This document shows, in pieces, positions 1 to 6,229 of a stretch of 16,213 bases of DNA. Under the pieces are notes generated by a model, which ran no database searches, was not told where the DNA came from, and saw only the letters and a list, made by a program, of their open reading frames with translations. Both the position numbers and the translations under genes were made by a program. Position 1 is the first letter of the stretch, and each line of letters opens with the position of its first letter. The stretch is from CAYPYS01 sp964445715 (GTDB taxonomy: Bacteria; Omnitrophota; Gorgyraeia; Gorgyraeales; Gorgyraeaceae), in the NCBI GenBank assembly GCA_964445715.1, contig CAYULJ010000026.1:1-16213 (forward strand). The letters are read 5' to 3'.

Positions 1-432
1 ATTTCTATATTAGACAGCAACATAAAAAACATCCCGGGGCTAATTGGTGTCTCGAGTCACCAGGGCTCAAAGGCTACAGAAGATGAGAGGGTGATGGGGA
101 TTATTTTAAAGGAGCTTGGCAGTAGGGAGTTGTTCTTTGTAGATAGCTTTACTTCGCCAGATTCAGTATGTCTCGATGTTGCAAAAAACTTAGGGATAAA
201 ATTTATAAATAGAGACGTATTTTTAGATATTACAGACCAAACTGATTTGGAAAATTTTGAGTCTTATATAAAAGGACAGATTCAGGAATTGGCAGACTTG
301 GCGATCGAGAAGGGCAGTGCTATCGGAATTGGGCATAATACAGAAGTCACGCTTAGAGTTATAAAAGAATCGATTCCAGATCTTGAAAAACAGGGAATAA
401 AGGTAGTAGCTTTAAAAACATTGGTGAGGTGA
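1..432 (+). CDS. Divergent polysaccharide deacetylase family protein (YibQ-like), 3' part
   Basis: The reading frame is open from the first base of the window, so the gene starts upstream; 143 C-terminal codons are visible. The stretch ISILDSNIKNIPGLIGVSSH, followed by QGS and a D-E-R-V-M run, and then LFFVDSFTSP match the conserved pattern of the divergent polysaccharide deacetylase family (DUF610), where a G-V-x-x-H-x-G-S motif precedes a 'FFxDSxTS' strand. Near the end, IGIGHNTEVTL and a final G-I-K-V-V-x-L strand are also typical. Members are periplasmic proteins of a NodB-like barrel fold, often encoded beside peptidoglycan hydrolases and carboxy-terminal proteases. The actual substrate is unknown for most members. 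The amidase gene begins one base after its stop codon, so the two are translated from one transcript, which supports a cell-wall role. The internal ATG at 91 is not the start, because homology extends upstream of it. Confidence 0.85.
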   Translation: MSILDSNIKNIPGLIGVSSHQGSKATEDERVMGIILKELGSRELFFVDSFTSPDSVCLDVAKNLGIKFINRDVFLDITDQTDLENFESYIKGQIQELADLAIEKGSAIGIGHNTEVTLRVIKESIPDLEKQGIKVVALKTLVR

Positions 433-433
433 T

Positions 434-1213
434 ATGAAAAAATCGAAAATCCTGATTAATATTTTTCTTTTAGTTGCGTTAACTTCTTGCGCTAGGGCTC
501 CAGGAAGATATCACACTATACCACATCCCATAGAGCCTTACCCTACTATTCCTGAGAAGGTTATAACGGCGCCAGAACCGTTTTTAAGGAGCGATATATA
601 TCATGAAGTGGCCCCTGGTGAGACTGTATGGCGGATTAGTAAGATGTATGATGTTAAGATAGAGGATATTGTGACAGTTAATGATTTAAGAGATGCTACT
701 AAGTTAGAAAAGGGGCAGAGGTTACTAATACCAGATGCTGCTCCTTTGAGGCTGATCATACCTTTATATCCGTCGAGAAAATGGGATTATATAGTCGTCC
801 ATCACAGCGCAACAGATGTTGGCAATGCTCTATCCTTTGATTATGTGCATTCCAAGAAAAAGCGCTGGAAAGGTCTGGGCTATCATTTTGTAATAGACAA
901 CGGCACGTCTGGAAAACAGGATGGCCAGATAGAGATTTCGCCCAGGTGGATACATCAGGAAGATGGCGCGCATTGCAAGGCAGGCGGTATGAATTATAAA
1001 GGCATAGGGATATGTCTTGTTGGAAATTTTAGCGAAGATAGGGTCACGCAGAAACAGATGGAATCCCTTGTTATTTTAGTTAATGAATTGAAAAAGTATT
1101 ATGATATTCCCAATTCTCACATACTGAGACACGGCCAGGTAAAAGGCGCCAGCACAGAGTGCCCAGGCAAAATATTCCCTTGGAATAAATTTCGCCGTCG
1201 CCTAACTCCCTAA
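434..1213 (+). CDS. LysM-containing N-acetylmuramoyl-L-alanine amidase, lipoprotein
   Basis: This 259-residue protein is predicted to cleave the bond between N-acetylmuramate and L-alanine in peptidoglycan. It begins with a lipoprotein signal: KK, a hydrophobic run, and a lipobox L16-T-S-C19. A proline-rich linker follows (about 25-50), then one LysM domain (about 56-100, HEVAPGETVWRISKMYDVK onward) for glycan binding. Residues 117-250 form an Amidase_2/PGRP domain: VVHHSAT supplies zinc ligand H123, GLGYHF the conserved Y150, and RHGQVKG...TECPG the ligands H233 and C243. The position that is a catalytic Lys in T7 lysozyme is Thr241 here, as in many PGRP-type amidases. The start at 434 has a GAGGTGAT ribosome binding site and lies one base after the preceding deacetylase-like gene. 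It should be anchored to a membrane facing the periplasm. The family assignment is firm; the target cell wall (own or foreign) is not known. Confidence 0.92.
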   Translation: MKKSKILINIFLLVALTSCARAPGRYHTIPHPIEPYPTIPEKVITAPEPFLRSDIYHEVAPGETVWRISKMYDVKIEDIVTVNDLRDATKLEKGQRLLIPDAAPLRLIIPLYPSRKWDYIVVHHSATDVGNALSFDYVHSKKKRWKGLGYHFVIDNGTSGKQDGQIEISPRWIHQEDGAHCKAGGMNYKGIGICLVGNFSEDRVTQKQMESLVILVNELKKYYDIPNSHILRHGQVKGASTECPGKIFPWNKFRRRLTP

Positions 1214-1266
1214 GTTCACACTGAGTGAAAGATTCTTTCTGTTTGATGAAAAGCAAAGGAGAAGAA

Positions 1267-1568
1267 ATGGTAAATAAGATAGGGATTAAGATATTATTGG
1301 TAGTATTTATAAGTTTTACATTAATGGTAAATGAAGGCTTTTCTCTAGAATGGTCGGGTGCAATCGAAGAAATAAAGGCGAAATGCAAGGCGAGCAAGGC
1401 GAGACAGGATTATGGGTATATTCTGATTTTAGAAAGATGGCAGGCGATTTGGAGATGCCTTACAAGACAGAGGTCTATATGAATGGCGAATTTCTGTTTA
1501 ATATGATCGTTAAATCCATAGAGATAAACAAAGGTTTACCTGATAGTCTATTTGAGCCAGATTTTTAA
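1267..1568 (+). pseudogene. Remnant of a LolA-like outer-membrane lipoprotein-sorting protein gene
   Basis: An ATG at 1267 behind AAAGGAGAAG opens a frame that encodes a signal peptide (KIGIKILLVVFISFTLMV, then NEGFSLEWSGAIEEIKAKCKA). This frame then runs into unlikely sequence and stops at 1482. The frame offset by two bases continues from about 1405 with GLWVYSDFRKMAGDLEMPYK, T-E-V-Y-M-N-G-E and SIEINKGLPDSLFEPDF, ending at 1568. That is the usual C-terminus of LolA-like sorting proteins, which are about 220-250 residues long. Only the two ends of the gene appear to remain, in different frames, so I read this as an internal deletion with loss of frame. A perfect tandem 9-bp repeat, GCAAGGCGA (1385-1402), sits at the join, with a third partial copy at 1375-1381. 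The 1267-1482 frame could still yield a short exported peptide. Family assignment rests on the C-terminal resemblance only. Confidence 0.6.
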
Positions 1569-1605
1569 GAAAGGTTATTATATATAACAAGAGGGTTTTT
1601 CTCGG

Positions 1606-3006
1606 ATGAAAAAGATTCAGCAGGTTGCACTTATCTATCTCTCCCTTAACAACGATGATTTTAAGTCGTCAGGCAAATTTCGGTTCTTTATGCAAAAATT
1701 AATGCTCAGGCCTAAATTGGGCCTGGAGTATCTTTGTGCGGCGCTCGACAAAAAAGGAGTAAAGACCAGAATATACGACCAGACATTGGACGATTTCACA
1801 TATAAAAAACTATCCGACATGCTCTTGAAAGACAAGATAGATCTAATCGGCCTCTATATATGCTCGGAAGATATTAAAAGCGCAATTTCATTCCTGCGGC
1901 AAATCAAAAAAACATTCTCTGTACCTATTATAGCCGGGGGTCCGGGATGCATTAATTATAAAGAGCTTCTTATGGCAGGGTACGACATAATATGTCTAGG
2001 TGAGGGCGATAAGACGATTGTCGATATAATAGATTATTATGAAAACAGTAAACGCTTGGAAGAAATAAAAGGCGTGGCTTACAAAGATAGAACCAGTTGC
2101 AAAATAAATACTACGCATCCAAGGTCCTTGATCGATGATCTAGATACGTTGCCTTTTCCCCTCAGAAACCCCGAAACTGTCAAAAGATATTATGACCATT
2201 TTGCTTATCCGCTCAGCAGGCCTTACATATCTATTGCGGGCTCACGAGGATGCCCTTATCGATGCGCCTTCTGCGCCTCCAGTCATATTTGGCAGGGTAG
2301 ATATCGCCAACGCTCTGTGGAAAGCGTAATAAATGAAATCAAAGACGCGAAGGTTAAATTCCAAATAAAATCTATCTATTTTGTCGATGATGTATTCGCC
2401 CAAGATTTTAATTGGCTTAAGGAATTCTGCAGTGCTTTCAATAGAGAGAGATTCAACTTAACATGGATGTGCGATCTAAACCCTAATGACCTTAGAAGCA
2501 GAAAAGAAGAAGCCTTTTCAATGATGGCAAAGGCCGGGTGTAGATTAATCGGCTTTGGGGGCCAATCGGCCAATGCCGGCGTATTGAAAAATATAAACAG
2601 AAACCCGTACGAAACTGAAGAGCTAAAAAGATCTATTAATATTGCTAAAAAAATGAACATTACAACTGCAGTAAACTATATCTTTGGCCTACCCGGAGAT
2701 ACAAAGGAAACCTTGGAGGAAAATTTTAGATTCTGCCTTGATGTAAAACCCCATATGGTTGATTTTCATCCCTTGTTGGTTCTGGCAAATTCTGAAATAG
2801 CACATAAATACAAAGACAGGTCTTTCTGCAAATTAGACGAAAAAGAAATTATGCAGTTATGTAAGAGATATATGATAGAATATTACAAAAGGCCAGAGAT
2901 AGCAGGGCAATTACTAAGAGATATTTTTGCTAAAAATCCAAAGTGGATTTTTAGCAACATGCGAGTTATTCCTGCTTTATTAGAGACACTGAGTCGCCAT
3001 GTTTAG
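1606..3006 (+). CDS. Radical SAM protein with N-terminal B12-binding-type domain
   Basis: The 466-residue product has the two-part layout of B12-binding radical SAM enzymes (the class with the CxxxCxxC cluster). Residues about 30-145 form a Rossmann-like cobalamin-binding-type domain (RPKLGLEYLCAALDKKGVKT, IDLIGLYICSED, VPIIAGGPG, DIICLGEGDKT). The DxHxxG lower-ligand motif is absent, as is common in this class. Residues about 205-400 form the radical SAM barrel: RGCPYRCAFC gives cluster cysteines C216, C220 and C223, and IKSIYFVDDVF, LIGFGGQSA and YIFGLPGDTKET are later conserved barrel motifs. Such enzymes methylate or rearrange unactivated carbons of lipids, cofactors, peptides or antibiotics; the substrate cannot be told from sequence. 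GAGGG at 1591-1595 is a distant, weak ribosome site. No biosynthetic partner is adjacent: pseudogene remains lie upstream and tRNA-Ser downstream. Confidence 0.85.
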   Translation: MKKIQQVALIYLSLNNDDFKSSGKFRFFMQKLMLRPKLGLEYLCAALDKKGVKTRIYDQTLDDFTYKKLSDMLLKDKIDLIGLYICSEDIKSAISFLRQIKKTFSVPIIAGGPGCINYKELLMAGYDIICLGEGDKTIVDIIDYYENSKRLEEIKGVAYKDRTSCKINTTHPRSLIDDLDTLPFPLRNPETVKRYYDHFAYPLSRPYISIAGSRGCPYRCAFCASSHIWQGRYRQRSVESVINEIKDAKVKFQIKSIYFVDDVFAQDFNWLKEFCSAFNRERFNLTWMCDLNPNDLRSRKEEAFSMMAKAGCRLIGFGGQSANAGVLKNINRNPYETEELKRSINIAKKMNITTAVNYIFGLPGDTKETLEENFRFCLDVKPHMVDFHPLLVLANSEIAHKYKDRSFCKLDEKEIMQLCKRYMIEYYKRPEIAGQLLRDIFAKNPKWIFSNMRVIPALLETLSRHV

Positions 3007-3021
3007 ATACGTATAATAATC

Positions 3022-3111
3022 GGAGGAGTGCCAGAGCGGTTGAATGGGGCGGTCTCGAAAACCGCTAGGCTCGCAAGGGCCTCGAGGGTTCGAATCCTTC
3101 CTCCTCCGCCA
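3022..3111 (+). tRNA. tRNA-Ser (anticodon CGA)
   Basis: The acceptor stem GGAGGAG (3022-3028) pairs with CTCCTCC (3101-3107), followed by discriminator G and an encoded CCA. The anticodon stem GCGGT/ACCGC encloses loop CTCGAAA, with anticodon CGA at 3056-3058, which reads UCG. A long variable arm (GGCTCGCAAGGGCC region) is as expected for a class II serine tRNA. The T arm is GAGGG-TTCGAAT-CCTTC. Length with CCA is 90 nt. The CCA is only 12 bases upstream of the ribosome site of the pilin-like gene. Confidence 0.95.
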
Positions 3112-3132
3112 ATGCTTAAGAAAGGAGAGTGG

Positions 3133-3513
3133 ATGAGAATGAATAGAAGAGCTTTCACTATGCTGGAGCTTTTGATAGTGGTTCTTATTATAGGTATTCT
3201 CGCTGGCATGGGCATACCTCAGATTGCAAAATCAATTGAGAAGGCAAGAGGAGGGGATGCGAAACTAGGTCTAAATCAGATCTATAGAGCCGAGCTTGAA
3301 TATGGCGCAAATAGAATGGGACTTTATACAGACTCTATAGATGACCTGAGCGAGGTGACATTGACTGAAAGATATTGGGCATTTAGCATAAATGCGATGC
3401 CTTCCAATATTTTTACTGCGATTGCCACTCGTAGCGGTGGGAGTCACAGCGGTCAGACTATAACTTTGGATAGCGATGGCAACATGGCTGGTAATTGGGA
3501 ATACCTCGACTAG
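3133..3513 (+). CDS. Type IV pilin / type II secretion pseudopilin-like protein
   Basis: A 126-residue protein with a prepilin N-terminus: a short basic leader MRMNRRA, then FTMLELLIVVLIIGILAGMG. Cleavage is predicted between A7 and F8. Glu at mature position 5 (E12) is present. The -1 residue is Ala instead of the usual Gly, which prepilin peptidases sometimes accept. The hydrophobic helix runs to about residue 29 and is followed by IPQIAKSIEKARGGDAKLGL, the usual amphipathic continuation, and a short globular domain ending WEYLD. ATG 3133 is chosen because GGAGAG (3124-3129) lies just before it; the upstream in-frame codons fall in tRNA-Ser and cannot be coding. The next gene, a membrane glycosyltransferase, follows after 11 bases and is probably cotranscribed. 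Without a full pilus or secretion locus nearby I cannot tell a major pilin from a minor pseudopilin. Confidence 0.88.
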   Translation: MRMNRRAFTMLELLIVVLIIGILAGMGIPQIAKSIEKARGGDAKLGLNQIYRAELEYGANRMGLYTDSIDDLSEVTLTERYWAFSINAMPSNIFTAIATRSGGSHSGQTITLDSDGNMAGNWEYLD

Positions 3514-3524
3514 TCAATCCTATT

Positions 3525-5135
3525 ATGAAGAAATACTTAGGTTTTTTAGTTCTGGTTTCAATCGTCCTCGCAGCCGTCATTCCTTACATAAACTCCCTAA
3601 ATAATCCTTTTATCTGGGATGAAGAAGAGATAATCGTTGGGAATCCAATAATAAAAGACTGGAAACTCCTCCCACATCTTTTTACAACAGATGTATTTGG
3701 GGTCCCTGTTAAATCAGGAGGCTTTTTCAGGCCGCTCTGCATGCTTACCTTTATGCTGGATTACCACATATGGGGGCTGAATACATTTGGCTATCATCTC
3801 TTTAGTATAGTTTTGCATGCATTGAATGCGTTGCTTCTATATGCACTCATATTAAGACTTGGCCTAGAGAGAAAGATAGCATGGCTTGCTAGCTTGTTGT
3901 TTGCGCTGTTTCCTTTAAATTGCGAATCAGTGGTTTTTACGACAACAAGAGTAGAGCCTATTTTGGGCCTTTTGTCCTTATCATGTATTATTTTATTTTT
4001 AAAGGGCATGCAGAAATCAAAGATTAATTTCTTAGGCAGTGCCCTGCTTCTCATATTGGCTATTTTTACTAAAGAGAGTGCGTTGGCACTTCCATTTTTA
4101 ATATTGATATATGTTTTTATATTCTTGAAGAAAGAAGAGAGGGAAAAAACAGTTTTTCCGTTATTGATATTGATAGGCATTGCTGTTCTTTATTGCGCGC
4201 TAAGATTTTTATTTTTAGGCAACCCTATTCATAGGACATTGTCTTTGATAAATGAAGCCAGTCTTTTAGAGAGGATCTATACGTTTCCAAGGATCTTATT
4301 GACTTATATAGGCCTTGCGTTGTTTCCCGTTGTTCTTAAGGTTGAATACCATTTTGTGGTCCACAGCGCCAGAGATATATATGTCTGGCTAGGTACGCCT
4401 ATTTTGTTGCTATTGGCTACAGCAGTGTATAAAATTTTAAGGCCAAGAAAGCATGTATTATTTTTTTCAAGCTGGTTTTTAATTTGGATCTTGCCTTACT
4501 CTAACGTGATAGTTCCTCTTCACGCTACGCTCATGGAGCATTGGGCTTATGTAGCATCGCCAGGGATCGCGGTATTGATGAGTATGGCTATATTTGGGAT
4601 TATGGACAGATTCGCTTCAGTGCGTCTTCGGTATATTGTCGGCATCTTGGTAGCGTTTCTTATGTTGTTTTATGTAGCTAAGATTATAGAGCGTAATAGA
4701 GAGTGGAGAGATCCTTTGGCTCTCTATAAGACAGACGTAGAAAAAGAACCGAATAGTTTTTTATTGCATTGTAATCTAGGTGTTGAGTATTTTAGAAAAG
4801 GTATGATAGAGGAGGCAAAGAAGGAATTTATAGCCTCTATTGAAGTGGCTCCTGGCATGGGTTATGATGTTGCATATAATAATCTAGGCGTTATATATGC
4901 GAGAGAAGGCAAGGTTAGAGAGGCCATAACTTGTTATAAGCAAAGCATGGCCTTGAATAATTATTCACTGGCTTATGCAAATCTCGGAGAGCTCTATAGT
5001 AATCTGGGCATGCATAAAGACGCCCTCTTGGTTTTAAGAGAGGGAGTCGAGTTGTATCCCTTAAATAGCCAACTAAAATCTCAACTAAGTCTAGCAGAAG
5101 AGGCTTTTAAAGAAATCGGAAATATGGTAAAATAA
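3525..5135 (+). CDS. TMTC/GT-C-type membrane glycosyltransferase-like protein with C-terminal TPRs
   Basis: The 536-residue product is a polytopic membrane protein followed by TPR repeats. After the first membrane helix (about 5-22) comes NPFIWDEEEIIVGNP (27-41), the acidic first-loop motif (D32/E33) typical of GT-C glycosyltransferases. FFRPLCMLTFMLDYHIWGLN, GYHLFSIVLHALN and LFALFPLNCESV (about 67-136) match the TMTC-like bacterial family. Many more helices follow to about residue 400. Residues about 410-530 hold about three TPRs (LLHCNLGVEYFRKGMIEEAK, YNNLGVIYAREGKVREAITC, YANLGELYSNLGMHKDAL). Characterised TMTC enzymes transfer mannose from a lipid carrier to proteins; the sugar and acceptor here are unknown. 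ATG 3525 is preferred over an in-frame TTG at 3495 that overlaps the pilin gene. No strong ribosome site is visible, so translation may be coupled to the pilin gene 11 bases upstream. Confidence 0.8.
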   Translation: MKKYLGFLVLVSIVLAAVIPYINSLNNPFIWDEEEIIVGNPIIKDWKLLPHLFTTDVFGVPVKSGGFFRPLCMLTFMLDYHIWGLNTFGYHLFSIVLHALNALLLYALILRLGLERKIAWLASLLFALFPLNCESVVFTTTRVEPILGLLSLSCIILFLKGMQKSKINFLGSALLLILAIFTKESALALPFLILIYVFIFLKKEEREKTVFPLLILIGIAVLYCALRFLFLGNPIHRTLSLINEASLLERIYTFPRILLTYIGLALFPVVLKVEYHFVVHSARDIYVWLGTPILLLLATAVYKILRPRKHVLFFSSWFLIWILPYSNVIVPLHATLMEHWAYVASPGIAVLMSMAIFGIMDRFASVRLRYIVGILVAFLMLFYVAKIIERNREWRDPLALYKTDVEKEPNSFLLHCNLGVEYFRKGMIEEAKKEFIASIEVAPGMGYDVAYNNLGVIYAREGKVREAITCYKQSMALNNYSLAYANLGELYSNLGMHKDALLVLREGVELYPLNSQLKSQLSLAEEAFKEIGNMVK

Positions 5136-5154
5136 TTATCCCTTGGAAGACCTT

Positions 5155-5240
5155 GCGCGGGTGGCGGAATGGCAGACGCGGCAGCTTGAGGGGCTGTTGG
5201 GAGCAATCCTGTGCTGGTTCAAATCCAGTCCCGCGCACCA
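5155..5240 (+). tRNA. tRNA-Leu (anticodon GAG)
   Basis: Acceptor stem GCGCGGG (5155-5161) pairs with CCCGCGC (5230-5236), followed by discriminator A and encoded CCA. The anticodon stem GCAGC/GCTGT encloses loop TTGAGGG with GAG at 5188-5190, reading CUU/CUC. A long variable arm (TGGGAGCAATCCTGT region) fits class II leucine tRNA. The T arm is GCTGG-TTCAAAT-CCAGT. Length is 86 nt. It lies 19 bases after the glycosyltransferase stop codon. Confidence 0.95.
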
Positions 5241-5256
5241 ATCTAGTATTAAGTTG

Positions 5257-5297
5257 CTTAACTTTACACTTTAACATTGTTAAAGTGTAAAGTTAAG
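5257..5297. repeat. Dispersed 41-bp palindrome, copy 1 (perfect)
   Basis: The left arm CTTAACTTTACACTTTAACA (5257-5276) is separated by a single T from its exact reverse complement (5278-5297), giving 20 of 20 pairs. It lies between tRNA-Leu (+) and the response regulator gene (-), which converge here. The regulator's stop codon (5293-5295) is inside the right arm. Related copies are at 8971 and 15663. Neither strand has a U-run after the stem, so a classical intrinsic terminator is unlikely, though the hairpin could still halt or protect transcripts. Confidence 0.9.
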
Positions 5298-6225
5298 TCT
5301 TTCGGCGTTCGGTGACAAAGTTAGAGCCGGAAAGGCTCTTGGCGTGTTCTTTTAATTCTGCTCCTATTTCTCCTACCTGAGCAACGTGTTTTATGTTTTT
5401 ATCCTTGTTGCTTACCACTCCTATTGAAATCGATACGAAAGGAGTTTTTTTAGTTTTTCCCTGCCTGTTTTTAGCTACTATATAACCTTTTTCTTTATCC
5501 CTTTTATTGTAAACGCTTGGGATCATCGCATCAAATTTGGAAATTATCTCTTTGCAGATAGATTCCGTGTTTTTAGTAGTCGTTATGACTACAAAATCAT
5601 CTCCGCCTATATGGCCTATAAAATCCTGGGTCGTGCCTTTTTCCTGTACGCTGTTTATGAGTATCCTGGCGGTATTTTTTATGACCTCGTCTCCTTTTTC
5701 AAATCCATATTTGTCGTTGAACGCTTTGAATTTATCCAGATCTATGTAGCACACTGCAAATGCCTCATCATTGTCTATGCGTTTCTGTATGTCGTTTAGT
5801 ATGGAGACGTTTCCAGGGAGCCGCGTAAGCGGATTCGCGTCCAGATCTCTTACTGTCCTGCGAAGTACCATCTTTACTCTTGCTACAAGTTCTTGCGGTT
5901 CGAAAGGTTTTACCATATAGTCGTCCGCGCCTGCATTTATGCCGTGGACCTTATCTGCCACTTCGCCTTTTCCTGTGAGCATGATAATAGGCATGTGCTG
6001 GATCAAGATGTCATTTTTTAGTATCCTGCAGACTTCGTCTCCACACTTTTTTGGCATCTTGAAGTCGATTATCAGTAAATCAGGTGTTGTTTTTTTGATG
6101 ATATCCAGAGCCTCTTCTCCGTTATGCCCCTCTATGACTTCGTAGCCTTCTGCCTCAAGAGTTATTTTCAAGACGTCCAGGATATCAGAATCATCATCTA
6201 CTATTAATATTTTTTCTCTTAACAT
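5293..6225 (-). CDS. Response regulator with REC and GGDEF (variant GGDDF) domains
   Basis: The 310-residue protein has a receiver domain (about 4-122) with acidic residues D10 and D11, phospho-acceptor D54 (LLIIDFKMP), T84 and K106. A GGDEF-type domain follows (about 130-305), with IDLDKFKAFNDKYGFEKGDE carrying the metal-binding Asp region and HIGGDDF (GGDDF at 207-211) as the signature. GG[DE]EF is the usual diguanylate cyclase motif; Glu to Asp at its fourth place may lower or abolish activity. The RxxD inhibitory site is missing (TTQD, 198-201). It is the last gene of a three-gene operon: ATG 6225 lies four bases after the kinase stop, with AAGGGG as ribosome site. The kinase next door is its likely phosphodonor. 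Its stop codon lies within palindrome copy 1. Output is either cyclic-di-GMP synthesis or, if inactive, nucleotide-dependent signalling. Confidence 0.9.
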   Translation of the reverse strand: MLREKILIVDDDSDILDVLKITLEAEGYEVIEGHNGEEALDIIKKTTPDLLIIDFKMPKKCGDEVCRILKNDILIQHMPIIMLTGKGEVADKVHGINAGADDYMVKPFEPQELVARVKMVLRRTVRDLDANPLTRLPGNVSILNDIQKRIDNDEAFAVCYIDLDKFKAFNDKYGFEKGDEVIKNTARILINSVQEKGTTQDFIGHIGGDDFVVITTTKNTESICKEIISKFDAMIPSVYNKRDKEKGYIVAKNRQGKTKKTPFVSISIGVVSNKDKNIKHVAQVGEIGAELKEHAKSLSGSNFVTERRKT

Positions 6226-6229
6226 GCGC

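Noticed and set aside
3012..3017. TATAAT directly before tRNA-Ser as its promoter.
   Set aside because: Its start point would fall inside the tRNA, and no good -35 lies at the right distance.
3028..3132. Longer pilin start reading through tRNA-Ser.
   Set aside because: The sequence is a complete tRNA, and the ribosome site and prepilin leader fix the start at 3133.
5155..5297. Integrated element at tRNA-Leu, using the tRNA end as an attachment site.
   Set aside because: No repeat of the tRNA 3' end and no integrase occur downstream; the operon that follows looks like ordinary core signalling genes.
5256..5298. Integron attC-like ends: GCTTAAC (RYYYAAC) and GTTAAGT (GTTRRRY) at the limits of palindrome copy 1.
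   Set aside because: Copies 2 and 3 lack these end motifs, the stem is perfect without extrahelical bases, and no integrase or cassette array is present.
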